A DNA stretch of 64,000 nucleotides from Marinobacter sp. SS13-12 (GCF_030227115.1 NZ_JASSUA010000001.1:2728001-2792000), one strand, 5' to 3'; positions 46,881-56,937 are shown, numbered from the stretch's first letter. The notes: generated from the sequence alone by a model not told the origin. Program-made: numbers and translations.

Positions 46881-47684
46881 TCACTTCCTGGCCATAGCCT
46901 CCAGCATCCGGTTAACCGCCTCCAGATGCTCCGGCTCGTTGTGGCACATGCCCTGAAAATTCGCGCACACATCCAGAAAATCTTTCAGCTCCATACGCGG
47001 TGCCATTTTCATCAGGCGTTTTGTTAATCGGGTGGCCTTCGGGGGCTGGCTGGCGATGCGGTTTGCCATGGCATTTGCTGTGTTGAGCAGTTCGTCGGCC
47101 GATACCACGTCCAGCACAATGCCCAGCTCTTTGGCTTCTTTGGCGTCAATGATGCGGCCGGTGAGTGTCAGCTCAAAGGCGCGTTGGTAGCCGATCAGGC
47201 GTTGCATGAACCAGGCGCCGCCGTCTCCGGGAATGATGCCGAGGTTAAGGAAGGTTTCGCCGAACCTGGCGTTTTCCGAGGCGATGCGGATATCGGCCAT
47301 GTTCGCCAGATCGAATCCTGCGCCGATGGCGGGGCCGTTTACGGCGGCGATGATCGGCACTTCCACGTCCTGAAGGGCCAGGGGAATTCGCTGAATACCC
47401 TTGCGGTAGCGGTCTGCGCACTCGGCCACATCACCTGCGAAATCTCCGCTGCGATTGGCCATGTCACGAATGTTACCGCCGGCGCTGAAGGCGGAGCCGG
47501 CACCAGTGACCACCAGTACCGATACCTCATCGCACTGGTTGACCCAGTCGGCAGTGGTCACGATGTCCTCGATCAGGCTGGAGCCTGTCAGTGCGTTGCG
47601 CAGATCGTGACGGTTCAGGGTGAGGGTGGCTACCCGGTTTTCCAGGGTAAGCAGTGCATCGGTGAGAGTCGGTACGTTGGTCAT
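46881..47684 (-). CDS. Enoyl-CoA hydratase/isomerase family protein
   Basis: A 267-residue crotonase-fold protein. The oxyanion-hole segments are SAFSAGGNIRDM and NGPAIGAGFDLANMADIRIAS. The usual catalytic glutamates are partly present (ARFGETFLNLGIIPGDGG). It probably acts on an acyl-CoA in beta-oxidation or a related pathway; the exact substrate is unclear. The start at 47684 gives a normal N-terminus. It lies downstream of an EamA transporter gene. Confidence 0.87.
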   Translation of the reverse strand: MTNVPTLTDALLTLENRVATLTLNRHDLRNALTGSSLIEDIVTTADWVNQCDEVSVLVVTGAGSAFSAGGNIRDMANRSGDFAGDVAECADRYRKGIQRIPLALQDVEVPIIAAVNGPAIGAGFDLANMADIRIASENARFGETFLNLGIIPGDGGAWFMQRLIGYQRAFELTLTGRIIDAKEAKELGIVLDVVSADELLNTANAMANRIASQPPKATRLTKRLMKMAPRMELKDFLDVCANFQGMCHNEPEHLEAVNRMLEAMARK

Positions 47685-47736
47685 TGTAGGGTTCCTTGTT
47701 GTGGCTTAAAGGTTATCTTCGCGCGCCGGGTTCCCG

Positions 47737-48615
47737 CTAATCAACAACCACCCGGGCTTTCCGGTAGCGTTTTACTTCTATCCAGCCATGGGTAGCCAGT
47801 GCCGAGAAGACAATCACGCCGCCAATCAGGCTGAGGTTTGGCGGCACCTCATCCAGAAACAACCACACCAGGAAAGACCCCAGCACGGTTTCCAGTAGCA
47901 GCATCAGGCTGACTTCCGCCGCCGGTATGTAACGTGGGCCAATCTGGATGAGGATGCAGGCCATTGGCAGGAAAACCAGACAGAGCAGGGCAATGAAAAA
48001 CCCGTCCCTTGGCGAGAGCGCCTGTGCTCCACCCATGACCGCCGCCACGATGGCCAGAGCCAGGGCACCAAACATCAGCATCACACTCATGTCGCAGTCG
48101 GGCCGGGAGCGGGCCACATTGAGGTTGGAGGCGAGGGCAGTGGCAGCAATACCGGCCATCATCAGCCCCAGGGGGTCGCCTTTACCCCATTCGCCGATGG
48201 CCATGAAGGTTGCGCCGGTCACGCACACCAGGATGACAACCCAGGTTCGCCAGGGCAGGGTTTCCTTCCACACCAGCCACGCAATAAGCGCTGCGATCAC
48301 CGGGGCCGTGTTGAGAATAACCAGGACGTTGCCGGCAGCCGTGTTCTTCATGCCTACAACGAACCCTAACGTGCTTATCGCGAAAGCTCCGGCGCAGAAC
48401 AGTCCCTTCCAGCCGCAGCGCCTGATTTCGGTGGTCAGGCGCGAACGGTACCTGAGCCAGCTGATGACCAGGAAGCTGATGGCCAGCAGCAGGCCACGCC
48501 AGAACAGGAATACCACCGGCTCTACCGAGGTGATCTTGACCAGTAGCGCGTCCGGGACAATGAACAACACGCCCAGGGCGGCGATGGTCAGGCCTTTGAT
48601 CCGGGTAGTCTGCAA
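47737..48615 (-). CDS. EamA/DMT-family transporter
   Basis: A 292-residue inner membrane protein with ten predicted helices in two EamA repeats, for example RGLLLAISFLVISWLRY in the first half and AAEVSLMLLLETVLGSFLVWLFLDEVPP in the second. Such proteins export small metabolites; the substrate is unknown. It begins 4 bases before the patatin stop on the same strand and precedes the enoyl-CoA hydratase gene by 52 bases. Confidence 0.88.
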   Translation of the reverse strand: MQTTRIKGLTIAALGVLFIVPDALLVKITSVEPVVFLFWRGLLLAISFLVISWLRYRSRLTTEIRRCGWKGLFCAGAFAISTLGFVVGMKNTAAGNVLVILNTAPVIAALIAWLVWKETLPWRTWVVILVCVTGATFMAIGEWGKGDPLGLMMAGIAATALASNLNVARSRPDCDMSVMLMFGALALAIVAAVMGGAQALSPRDGFFIALLCLVFLPMACILIQIGPRYIPAAEVSLMLLLETVLGSFLVWLFLDEVPPNLSLIGGVIVFSALATHGWIEVKRYRKARVVVD

Positions 48616-48619
48616 GCGG

Positions 48620-50086
48620 CTACTCCCCGGCTGTGTCGTTGGCGGTGCAGGCCTTTTCCAGCCTGGCGATACAGTTGCTGAAGGTGCGGCTGATGCGGGT
48701 CTGGTCGCGGATCATCGCCAGGCGTGGCCAGGTGGCCTGCTCACCAAGCCGGATAAACATTTCCAGGTCCTCGCGGCCGGGGTTGGTGAGCACCTTGCGA
48801 TACAGCAATGGGCGGAAGGGGAACTGGATATTGATGTCCCCCAGATAGGTTTGCGTTGCCATGGCATGGGCCTGCTCCAGCAATGGCCGGAGTATGGTTG
48901 AGGACCAGCTGTTCCGGGTCAGTTGCAGCGTGGTCGCGACCTGGGCATGCAGGATTGAAGCCGCTGCCTGTTTGGCGGATGCCCCCGGGCCACGTTCGTG
49001 ATGGTGGCTGATAAACGGCAGCACGTGAGGATTGGCCTGGCTGACGATGGTCCGGTTTACATTATGAAGCCGGGCCATGCGCAGGAGGGGCAGGTCCCCG
49101 TGTACACTGCCGTCAATCCAGCGTTCTGTTGGCATGTAAGGTTTCTTGCCGTTTTTACCCTTGTCATTGTCCCGGGCCTGGAGTGTCACTGGCGGATAAA
49201 TGCCAGGGACCGCACAGGAAGCCAGAATGGCAGAATCGACCAGCACTTCTGGTGAGGCAAGGCTGTTCAGTAATCTGGGTTTCTGTCGGGTTCGGGTGGG
49301 CGACACCGAAATGTTGAGTGTGCGCCCGCTGTGCTCCGCGGCCTCACGAAAACTGGTACTGCCGATGTTGGTGTGGATGTGATGAAGCAGTTGGGTCTGG
49401 TCCATGGCGTGGCGTTTTCGCCAGATACGGCTGGGCTCCAGCCAGCGGAATGCGTCGAGGTGGATCTCCCCGGGCTCGTTGAAAAAACGTTCGAGCTCTT
49501 CGTTGTTTCGGGTACAGATCGCCCCGGCCACGATGGCGCCCATGCTGGAACCGGCAATCACGTCCGGTAGCAGGTCCTGTTCCCAGAGCGCACGGGTAAC
49601 ACCGATGTGGTAGATGCCGAAAGCGGCTCCACCACTGAGCATCAGGGCCGGGCGGCCGTATACGCGTTCGGCATCCCGGAACAGGCGGAGTTTCTGCTGT
49701 TCGGTGATGCCCGGCATGTCATGCTCGCAGATGAAGTACATGGAGCGTTCCACTTCATCCAGAAATTCTGTGACCAGATACTTGGTGCCTGTCCAGGCGA
49801 TGGCGTAGAGGTCCGGATTGGCAATTTCACCCAGGTGCCGGTACAGGCTTTCCTGCAGCACGCGGGTAAGGCCACGGGTGTCACCTTTTTTACGGCAGTG
49901 CACCATGGCGTCGATGTGTTCGCGAATCAGTTTTTCGTGAAGCAGCTCGCAGCCGCCTTCCGCCCGCCACGCCAGCGTGCCTTCAAGCTCATCCAGTTGC
50001 TCGGCCGTAGCGTGCCATTCCGCATAGGAAGTGGCTGTAGCGAGTTGTTTTTCCAGTTCCCGACGTTGTCTTTTTAGGTCTCTCAT
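48620..50086 (-). CDS. Patatin-like phospholipase with DUF3336 domain
   Basis: A 488-residue lipid hydrolase. The N-terminal DUF3336-like helical domain (about 1-140) is followed by a patatin domain: glycine-rich LMLSGGAAFGIYHIGV, nucleophile motif GSSMGAI (GxSxG) and the dyad aspartate in WIDGSVHGDLP. Related proteins hydrolyse triacylglycerol or phospholipids. Its start codon lies inside a perfect inverted repeat (50080-50110). It is downstream of the DUF6351 lipoprotein gene with a 37-base gap and upstream of the EamA gene. Confidence 0.9.
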   Translation of the reverse strand: MRDLKRQRRELEKQLATATSYAEWHATAEQLDELEGTLAWRAEGGCELLHEKLIREHIDAMVHCRKKGDTRGLTRVLQESLYRHLGEIANPDLYAIAWTGTKYLVTEFLDEVERSMYFICEHDMPGITEQQKLRLFRDAERVYGRPALMLSGGAAFGIYHIGVTRALWEQDLLPDVIAGSSMGAIVAGAICTRNNEELERFFNEPGEIHLDAFRWLEPSRIWRKRHAMDQTQLLHHIHTNIGSTSFREAAEHSGRTLNISVSPTRTRQKPRLLNSLASPEVLVDSAILASCAVPGIYPPVTLQARDNDKGKNGKKPYMPTERWIDGSVHGDLPLLRMARLHNVNRTIVSQANPHVLPFISHHHERGPGASAKQAAASILHAQVATTLQLTRNSWSSTILRPLLEQAHAMATQTYLGDINIQFPFRPLLYRKVLTNPGREDLEMFIRLGEQATWPRLAMIRDQTRISRTFSNCIARLEKACTANDTAGE

Positions 50087-50110
50087 GATGTACAGGATAC
50101 ATCATGAGAG
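50080..50110. repeat. Perfect 13-bp inverted repeat over the patatin start codon
   Basis: CTCTCATGATGTA, loop CAGGA, TACATCATGAGAG. On the minus strand the second arm contains the patatin ATG, so the start codon would be paired in the RNA. No U-tract follows on either strand, so it is not a standard terminator. It could be an operator or a translational control hairpin. Confidence 0.8.
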
Positions 50111-50123
50111 CGGATTCAAGGGA

Positions 50124-52733
50124 TTACAGGTCCGATCTCGGGTTCAGGTCGACCCCGAATGCCGGTGAAGCCCAGCCTGCAACTGTCCCCGTCCCCGGGG
50201 GCAAAGGTTCGCCGCCCGTGCTCACGATGTGCTCATCGCCATACTGCAGCCACGTCAGTGTGGGTCCCTGGCCAACAGGCGGCTTTGTGTAATCACAGAC
50301 GCCTTCGGGAAAGATCTCCGCAACCTTTTGTGCGAAACCTTCAGCGGTATAAACACCGTTCAGGATGTTCACCGGGTAGTCTGCCGGGTCCACGGGTTTA
50401 AGCTGGCACTTGTTGTTCATTGTCGTGATGGCGTCACCTGCGACGGTGCGTGGCGTCCCGAAGCGAGTCTGGACCACCAGCTTCTGGGCCTCCACAACGT
50501 CGTCGGCAATGGGCTGCAGTGGATCGGTGATGATATCGGGTAGCCCCAGTTCACCCAGGTTCAGGCCACACACCTGCCCGGTGGCAACATCCAGTATCTG
50601 GCCCAGTTCGGCAGGGAAGGTGGGTATCTGTTCCGGGTTCAGCCCGGACACTTGCGGTTCCGGGTAAAGCAGGTTGCCGGTATAGGGCGCCTTGGGGCCT
50701 TCCGCCGAGAACGGAGCCAATAGTGACAGACAGCGGTCCCTGGCGGTAACCGGCTTGTTGGCGAGGACTTTGTTCGGCACCGGAACCTCTTCCTGATCGG
50801 CTTCGATACCGGTGAGCCACTGGTCCATCACGAGCAGGGCTTCGGTGGTGAATATGGTGTCGCCTGCCAGGGGGAATGCCCCGTACCAGATCACATGATT
50901 GCGAGCGTGGCCCTGAGTCTGTTCCAGCCTCGCCCGTACCTGCCAGGAGTGAAAGGCATCGTGGGCAATGCCGGGGTCCGGGCCGCGGAGATCGATGATG
51001 GGCACATTGGCAAGGTTTTCAGCGGTATTGATGGCGCCGGTGCGATAGGAATTCTCCAGTGCTTCAAGGTCGGCGGCTGTGCGTTCCGGCTGGTAGTTGA
51101 TATCAATATCCAGACCGCCGATATCGCGGTTGACCGCCAGGAACTGGTCACCAGTGATGACACCGTCCTGCAATGCTTTAAGGCCGTACTGGACGCCGGT
51201 ATTGTCCAGTGGGATGCCGGTGAATCCCCGCGAGAGCAGCTGCTCATTAGGGGACCAGGCCGCTGGCAAGCGTTCACCGAACTGGCTGGCCATGTAATCA
51301 GTCAGACCGCAGCGCAGGCCATCGGGGCGGGTCTCCGGGTCATAGACGACGGCCTGGCCCGCCAGGCCCGGGCAGTTTTCCTGATCCGGTTCGGCGGAGG
51401 GGAAGAACGCCAGGTCGGAAACGATCGGGTTGAGGGGCAAGTGGCCGTAAAGGGCTGGCCACTGAACCGCCAGTATGGGCGAGGACAGCAGGCTTTCGAC
51501 GAAAGCCAACAAGTCTGCCGGATCTTCAGATACCTGGTTGCCCAGGTACTCGTTCAGCAAGTTGTAATCGGCGAATTGCGTCGCGGTGGTCCAGACATCC
51601 GGATAGGAACACTGCACGATCAGGCCCTGGTAGACACCCGGGTAGGCGTTAGCGATGTGCTGCTGGGCGATGGCACCGCCGGAACAGCCTGTGCCGATGG
51701 TGTAGCGCACCGGTCCATACTGCTCGACAACATGCTCCTTCGCCATGACCAGGGATTCTGCTGCGGTAACCAGGTTGACGTTATGGCCAAGGTTCGCCTG
51801 GGCGGTGGACAGGGTCACAAAGCCGCGAGCCAGGGCAACGGAGATACTGTCTCCCAGCAGGGTTTCCGCTCCTTCGGGAGCCGTGCCGGCGATGTCACCA
51901 TTCGGCGGGTTCCCCATGCCGTAGCTGACGCCGACATTTCCGCCGTGGTGAATCAGGATCTTGCCATTCCACTGTTCCTGTGGCGACACGGCTGTCCATT
52001 CCTGGTCCGGTTGAAACAGGGCCATGACCTGATAGCGGTCGCGGTTCATTACCCCTCTCTCAACCCTCACGATGTAGGGGACCGTAACACCTTCATCAGT
52101 GGTAACCCGGGCAATATCTCCGGAGGGCGGCGGGTTCCCGGGATCGTAGGGCAGGAATGCTCCGGGCAATCCGGGGGATTGGGGGTCAAAGCTTTCTGCA
52201 AACAGATCGAACTTCGACTGCGGCACATATTTCAGCTCGAACTCCGCTGGCTGATTGCACTTCTCGTCCACTGCATTGGCATTTGTGCAGTTCCAGGGCT
52301 GAACCTGGGGCCCGGAAAATACCGGGCCACCCTTGGGGTGATTGATGATGGTTTTGCGCAGCACACCGCTTTTTCCGAGGGTAACCTTCAGTTCGTTCTC
52401 ACCCAGCTCCAGGCCAGTGATCAGGCCGCGAAGCACACCGTCTCTCACAGTGGTCAGGGTGTCACTGATGTCTTTGCCATTGAGCTGGATTCTGGCACCC
52501 TCGATATTGTCTGAGGCCACTTCGACCAGGGCATCCCCACCATTAATCAGATCGGGGCGGTTTGAAAGGACACGGATGGTGTCCCGTTCGGTTACCGTTT
52601 CCTGTCCGGAACCCGCTACGGTGTCCGCTTCATCAGAAGGTTGGGTATTGGTTATGGAGCCATCGCTGCTGCCACCGCAGCCGGTGATGGCTATTGCGAC
52701 TGCGAAGGGCAATGCCTGCTTGATGAGTCTCAT
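50124..52733 (-). CDS. DUF6351-like secreted/outer membrane lipoprotein hydrolase
   Basis: An 869-residue lipoprotein with signal sequence and lipobox AIAITGC (Cys19), a disordered SSDGSITNTQPSDEA linker, an N-terminal beta-rich domain and a large alpha/beta-hydrolase region. The nucleophile elbow is GTGCSGGAIAQ; IDLRGPDPGIAHDAFHSW near the C-terminus should hold the histidine. The pattern is of DUF6351, distantly like tannase/feruloyl esterases and oligomer hydrolases. The substrate is unknown. AGAGG precedes the ATG at 52733. The frame is open upstream to 52985 but lacks support. Confidence 0.8.
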   Translation of the reverse strand: MRLIKQALPFAVAIAITGCGGSSDGSITNTQPSDEADTVAGSGQETVTERDTIRVLSNRPDLINGGDALVEVASDNIEGARIQLNGKDISDTLTTVRDGVLRGLITGLELGENELKVTLGKSGVLRKTIINHPKGGPVFSGPQVQPWNCTNANAVDEKCNQPAEFELKYVPQSKFDLFAESFDPQSPGLPGAFLPYDPGNPPPSGDIARVTTDEGVTVPYIVRVERGVMNRDRYQVMALFQPDQEWTAVSPQEQWNGKILIHHGGNVGVSYGMGNPPNGDIAGTAPEGAETLLGDSISVALARGFVTLSTAQANLGHNVNLVTAAESLVMAKEHVVEQYGPVRYTIGTGCSGGAIAQQHIANAYPGVYQGLIVQCSYPDVWTTATQFADYNLLNEYLGNQVSEDPADLLAFVESLLSSPILAVQWPALYGHLPLNPIVSDLAFFPSAEPDQENCPGLAGQAVVYDPETRPDGLRCGLTDYMASQFGERLPAAWSPNEQLLSRGFTGIPLDNTGVQYGLKALQDGVITGDQFLAVNRDIGGLDIDINYQPERTAADLEALENSYRTGAINTAENLANVPIIDLRGPDPGIAHDAFHSWQVRARLEQTQGHARNHVIWYGAFPLAGDTIFTTEALLVMDQWLTGIEADQEEVPVPNKVLANKPVTARDRCLSLLAPFSAEGPKAPYTGNLLYPEPQVSGLNPEQIPTFPAELGQILDVATGQVCGLNLGELGLPDIITDPLQPIADDVVEAQKLVVQTRFGTPRTVAGDAITTMNNKCQLKPVDPADYPVNILNGVYTAEGFAQKVAEIFPEGVCDYTKPPVGQGPTLTWLQYGDEHIVSTGGEPLPPGTGTVAGWASPAFGVDLNPRSDL

Positions 52734-52923
52734 GGTTACCTCTTTTTGTTGTGATTTGTGCTGTTTTGTCACGATCTGTTGACATAAAACCATAATGCTC
52801 AGCGGCTGCGCGTTGGCCCCATGGACATCAGGGGCTGTCATATTTGTGAGTCCCGACGAAAGTCGGCTCGACGAACGGGGACCACTGCTGAATACTGGTA
52901 AGAAAGAGAGGAGTGATGTCACC

Positions 52924-53709
52924 ATGACTGCGGAAGAGATGATTACGATTGCCAACGACAATGGCATTACCACCCTGACGCTCAATCAGCCGGAGAATCG
53001 CAATAGCCTGTCCATGGCCATGTTGCAGGCGCTGTCGGATCAGCTCGAAGAACTGGCGGGGGATGCGGAAACGCGCGTAGTTGTACTTGCTGCCAGTGGC
53101 CGGGTGTTCTGCGCCGGCCATGATCTCAAGGAGATTCGTGGTCAGCTCGATAGCCATCAATTCCAGCTGGACCTGTTTAACCTGTGCAGCAAGGTAATGC
53201 AGCAAATTGTAAACCTGCCAAAGCCGGTGATTGCCCGTGTGGCCGGTGTCGCCACCGCGGCGGGGTGCCAGCTGGTAGCCAGTTGTGACCTGGCCGTAGC
53301 CGCGGATACAGCCCGATTTGCCACTCCTGGTGTGAATATTGGCCTGTTCTGCTCCACGCCCATGGTGGCACTTTCACGCAATGTGTCCCGCAAGCACGCC
53401 ATGGAGATGCTGCTGACTGGCGAGATGGTCAGTGCGCACAGAGCGGAGCAAATCGGGCTGGTGAACCGGGTGGTGGATGAGCAGGCGCTGGATGAAACGG
53501 TACGCGACCTGGCTGTCACCATAGCGAGTAAATCGGGTCGCACCCTTCAGATCGGCAAAGAGGCGTTCTACCAGCAACTGGAAATGGGATTGGCGGAGGC
53601 CTACGACTTCACCTCGGAAGTGATGGCGAAGAACATGCAGGCTGCGGACGCTCAGGAAGGTATCTGTGCATTCCTGGACAAGCGCAAGCCGGACTGGAAA
53701 GACAAATAG
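52924..53709 (+). CDS. Enoyl-CoA hydratase-related protein
   Basis: A 261-residue crotonase-fold protein resembling the ECHDC3 type. VVVLAASGRVFCAGHDLKEI gives the first oxyanion-hole loop, and ARVAGVATAAGCQLVASCDLAVAAD the second. The catalytic glutamates of typical hydratases are not clearly present, so a different acyl-CoA reaction is possible. The ATG at 52924 has GAGGAG 10 bases upstream. It stands alone, divergent from the DUF6351 gene. Confidence 0.87.
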   Translation: MTAEEMITIANDNGITTLTLNQPENRNSLSMAMLQALSDQLEELAGDAETRVVVLAASGRVFCAGHDLKEIRGQLDSHQFQLDLFNLCSKVMQQIVNLPKPVIARVAGVATAAGCQLVASCDLAVAADTARFATPGVNIGLFCSTPMVALSRNVSRKHAMEMLLTGEMVSAHRAEQIGLVNRVVDEQALDETVRDLAVTIASKSGRTLQIGKEAFYQQLEMGLAEAYDFTSEVMAKNMQAADAQEGICAFLDKRKPDWKDK

Positions 53710-53715
53710 ACCGCG

Positions 53716-54219
53716 CTAGTGACAGTCTGACGGCTCCAGGGAAAGCCGGTCTCCCACCTGAATTTTCCGGCTTTGAAAATATCCCTGGTTCATTTCAAGG
53801 GCCAGGTAGAAAGGAACCCCGGCCCGGTAAGTGGGGCAATCCCGGCCCTGGTCTGACGGGCAGGGTGCCATCTGGCGTATGGCCTGGATGGTGCCCTGGC
53901 GATCCAGATAGGCAATGTCCAGCGGAATCAGTGTGCGATACATCCAGAAGCCATGGTCCGCCCTTCGCTCGTTACTGTATACAAACAGCATTCCGGCATC
54001 CGGCTCAAGCCTTTCTCTTTCCATCAGCCCGCGGCTGCGTTCTTCAGGGCTCCTGGCAATCTCGAGAGTGATGGGGATAGCCCGCTCCGCAGATATCAGG
54101 CAAGCCTGTTTCACCGGAAGCGATTGATTGTCGGGAAGGGCGGCCAGACACCCGGAGAACACCAGGGCCATGACTGGAAGCAGGGCCCTCATGCTGCGCG
54201 CCGGTGTTTGCCTGGCCAT
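53716..54219 (-). CDS. DUF192 family exported protein
   Basis: A 167-residue protein with an N-terminal signal (lipobox-like SGC at VMALVFSGC) and a DUF192 domain (ITLEIARSPEERSRGLMERE, DAGMLFVYSNERRADHGFWMYRTLIPLDIAYLD). The family is often exported, of unknown function. The ATG at 54219 overlaps the stop of the ABC permease gene (TGATG), so translation is probably coupled. A later ATG at 54192 is possible. Confidence 0.85.
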   Translation of the reverse strand: MARQTPARSMRALLPVMALVFSGCLAALPDNQSLPVKQACLISAERAIPITLEIARSPEERSRGLMERERLEPDAGMLFVYSNERRADHGFWMYRTLIPLDIAYLDRQGTIQAIRQMAPCPSDQGRDCPTYRAGVPFYLALEMNQGYFQSRKIQVGDRLSLEPSDCH

Positions 54220-54980
54220 CAGGAACGCAGCCGGTAGCCGGTTTTGAAGATCCACCATATCGCGACCATGCACGCAGTGAGGAACAGCAGGGTCATGCCC
54301 ACACTGATGCCCACGTGCACATCCGACACACCGTAGAATGCCCAGCGGAAACCACTGATCAGATACACCACCGGGTTGAACAGACTGATGGTTTGCCAGA
54401 CTTCCGGCAGCATATCGATGGAGTAGAAAGTACCACCCAGAAAAACCAGTGGGGTAACTATCATCAGCGGCACGATCTGGAGCTTTTCAAAGCCGTCTGC
54501 CCAGATCCCGATAATAAAACCAAACAGGCTGAAAGTGATGGCGGTCAACACCAGGAACGCGAACATCCAGAACGGATGCAGCACGTCGTAATCCACAAAC
54601 AGCCTGGCCGTTATCAATATGATTACGCCGAGTATCACCGACTTGGTGGCGGCAGCCCCGACATAGCCAAGCACCACCTCCAGATAGGAGACCGGTGCGG
54701 ACAGCAACTCATAGATGGTGCCGGAGAATTTCGGCATGTAGATACCGAAAGAGGCGTTGGAGATGCTCTGCATCAGCAGGGACAGCATCACCAGCCCTGG
54801 AATGATGAAGGCTCCGTAGCTGATATTGTCGATATCACCCATGCGGCTGCCTATGGCAGAGCCGAACACCACGAAATACAGCGATGTGGAGATAACCGGT
54901 GAGGCCACGCTCTGCATCAGGGTGCGGCGCATGCGGGCCATTTCAAAATTGTAGATTGCACGGACACCGTACAGGTTCAT
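54219..54980 (-). CDS. ABC-2 type exporter permease
   Basis: A 253-residue protein with six predicted helices, the membrane part of an ABC-2 exporter. Conserved segments include [19 protein letters not shown] and [20 protein letters not shown]. Together with the ATPase encoded 15 bases upstream it exports a lipid, polysaccharide or drug; the cargo is unknown. It precedes DUF192. Confidence 0.9.
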   Translation of the reverse strand: MNLYGVRAIYNFEMARMRRTLMQSVASPVISTSLYFVVFGSAIGSRMGDIDNISYGAFIIPGLVMLSLLMQSISNASFGIYMPKFSGTIYELLSAPVSYLEVVLGYVGAAATKSVILGVIILITARLFVDYDVLHPFWMFAFLVLTAITFSLFGFIIGIWADGFEKLQIVPLMIVTPLVFLGGTFYSIDMLPEVWQTISLFNPVVYLISGFRWAFYGVSDVHVGISVGMTLLFLTACMVAIWWIFKTGYRLRS

Positions 54981-54995
54981 TGCATCACTCCCGCG

Positions 54996-55916
54996 TTATT
55001 CATTGACCAGGCCCACGAAAATCTCTTCCAGGGAGCTTTCCCTGGTCTGGAGGTCACGGTACTCAATGCCCAGGTCGCCCAGTGTTCGCAGCAGGTTCGC
55101 CACGCCGGCCTGCTCCTGTTGGGAGTCAAACGTGTAGATCAGCTCGTAGCCGTCTTCTGACAGCTCTACAGGCTCGAGAGCCAGTTGCCCGGGCATCTGC
55201 TCGAGCGGGCTCTGCAGATGCAGGCGCAGTTCCTTTTTGCCCAGCTTGCTCATCAACTGCGACTTGTCCTCCACAAGGATGATTTCACCCTGGCGGATAA
55301 CACCGATGCGGTCAGCCATTTCCTCGGCTTCCTCGATGTAGTGGGTGGTGAGGATGATGGTAACGCCGTCTTCCCTCAGCTTGCGCACCATTTCCCACAT
55401 ATCGCGCCTCAGCTCTACGTCCACGCCTGCCGTTGGTTCGTCGAGGAACAGGATGCGGGGTTCGTGTGACAGGGCCTTGGCGATCATTACACGGCGCTTC
55501 ATGCCACCGGACAAAGACATGATCCGGTTATTGCGTTTGTCCCAGAGGGACAGGTCCTTCAGAACTTTTTCGATGTGGTCCGGTGCCGGCGCTTTGCCGA
55601 AAAGGCCGCGACTGAAAGAAACGGCATCCCAGACGGTTTCAAAGGAATCCGTGTTAAGTTCCTGGGGCACCAGGCCGATGCTTTCCCGGGCCTTGCGGTA
55701 ATCCTTGACGATGTCGAACCCTGCGGCTTTTACCTCCCCGTCAGAAAGGTTCACGATGCCACAGATGATGCTGATCAGCGTGGTCTTGCCGGCTCCGTTG
55801 GGTCCCAGGAGCGCAAAAATTTCTCCCGGTTCAATATCAAGGTTGATGTCCTTGAGGGCACTGAAACCATCAGCATAGGTTTTGTTGAGGTGCTTTACGG
55901 AGATGTCCGGTTGCAC
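54996..55916 (-). CDS. ABC-2 type exporter ATPase
   Basis: A 306-residue ATPase. Walker A is [13 protein letters not shown], the signature [13 protein letters not shown], Walker [14 protein letters not shown] and the H-loop [13 protein letters not shown]. The C-terminal extension of about 80 residues ([12 protein letters not shown]) is usual for CcmA/NodI-like exporters. It forms a two-component system with the permease. Confidence 0.93.
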   Translation of the reverse strand: MQPDISVKHLNKTYADGFSALKDINLDIEPGEIFALLGPNGAGKTTLISIICGIVNLSDGEVKAAGFDIVKDYRKARESIGLVPQELNTDSFETVWDAVSFSRGLFGKAPAPDHIEKVLKDLSLWDKRNNRIMSLSGGMKRRVMIAKALSHEPRILFLDEPTAGVDVELRRDMWEMVRKLREDGVTIILTTHYIEEAEEMADRIGVIRQGEIILVEDKSQLMSKLGKKELRLHLQSPLEQMPGQLALEPVELSEDGYELIYTFDSQQEQAGVANLLRTLGDLGIEYRDLQTRESSLEEIFVGLVNE

Positions 55917-56043
55917 GGGCTTATCCTGTTGGTGGTGAATCTGCGGAGAGTTAAAGCGCGGTATTTTCTCACGACCGGCACTGAATTAGAAAGCTTTGCC
56001 TTGGCAGCAATAATCTCCATAATGCGTCATTAACCTTGGAGGG

Positions 56044-56532
56044 ATGGTTGTGTTGAAAGCGCTAGTGGCTGTAATTGCCATGTCAGCGGTGGTTGCCCTT
56101 GGCGTTTTCGGGCCACGCTGGCTCATGTTGGATGCCGATAGCCGGTCTGATCAGGGCATTGTCGGGTGTGATGTGCTCAATGATACGTGTCGATGGACCC
56201 AACAGGGCAATCACTGGGACGCTCATCTGGTAAAAGATGGTGCTCAGGAAGAGGGTACTGAATATCGCCTGTCGGTAAAAACAAACATGAACCCGCCACG
56301 GCTGATGGCTGTGCTACGAGGCGAGTCCATGTACCTGGGAGAATATCCGGTACCGATGACCAGGGCAGGGGTAGCGCAGGATGGTAGCGGCCAGCTTTGG
56401 GAGGCACGATTTACCGCGCCTTTCTGTACGACGGATCCGGAAATGACCTGGAGAATCGACTTGCAGACAGGCATGGAGGCAGAACTTGATATGCCCGTGA
56501 AGCTGACCTTCAAAGCAGAGGGTCGGGCCTGA
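56044..56532 (+). CDS. Hypothetical membrane-anchored protein
   Basis: A 162-residue protein with an N-terminal transmembrane or signal helix (about 4-22) and a small extracytoplasmic domain with two cysteine pairs in view (GCDVLNDTCRW, FCTTDPEM). Disulfides in the periplasm are plausible. No family is recognised. GGAGG precedes the ATG; a GTG at 56050 is also possible. Confidence 0.7.
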   Translation: MVVLKALVAVIAMSAVVALGVFGPRWLMLDADSRSDQGIVGCDVLNDTCRWTQQGNHWDAHLVKDGAQEEGTEYRLSVKTNMNPPRLMAVLRGESMYLGEYPVPMTRAGVAQDGSGQLWEARFTAPFCTTDPEMTWRIDLQTGMEAELDMPVKLTFKAEGRA

Positions 56533-56601
56533 CGATGGGATGACAGTCGGTCAGGATTGTGTAAAATCATCGAACTGCAACGATTGTCCAGGGAAGCACA
56601 T

Positions 56602-56937
56602 ATGGATTATGGCGATAGTGTACAAAAGGTTCTGCTCAGAAAAATCCAGAAAGCGGAACAGGATCTGCTCCAGTTGAAGCTGGATTATTGTCGTTTTATT
56701 TTTGGCTTGACTCATCGCTCCAGGGTGGAGTGTGACGGCAAGAGCTACATCGTCCGGTCTGTGGATGTAGACAGCATGGAGCGACAGGAAGACGACAGCT
56801 TTTCCAGGCCGGCTATCACCGGCGCTCCGGCCGATGCCCCGGAAACCGCTGAAGCACAGGATCTTGGCACACGCTGGACACTGGAAGAATCGCCAGCCCG
56901 CATCTCAATGAGCCGCAACTCAGACAAACGCGTTTGA
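56602..56937 (+). CDS. Hypothetical protein
   Basis: A 111-residue soluble protein with a helical N-terminus (KVLLRKIQKAEQDLLQLKLD) and a disordered acidic C-terminal part. No family is recognised. AGGGA lies 8 bases before the ATG. The final 18 bases overlap the end of the convergent next gene. Confidence 0.6.
   Translation: MDYGDSVQKVLLRKIQKAEQDLLQLKLDYCRFIFGLTHRSRVECDGKSYIVRSVDVDSMERQEDDSFSRPAITGAPADAPETAEAQDLGTRWTLEESPARISMSRNSDKRV

Noticed and set aside
50895..52514. 539-codon open frame on the plus strand inside the DUF6351 gene
   Set aside because: Opposite-strand shadow of a high-GC gene. The minus-strand frame has a lipoprotein signal, ribosome binding site and hydrolase motifs.
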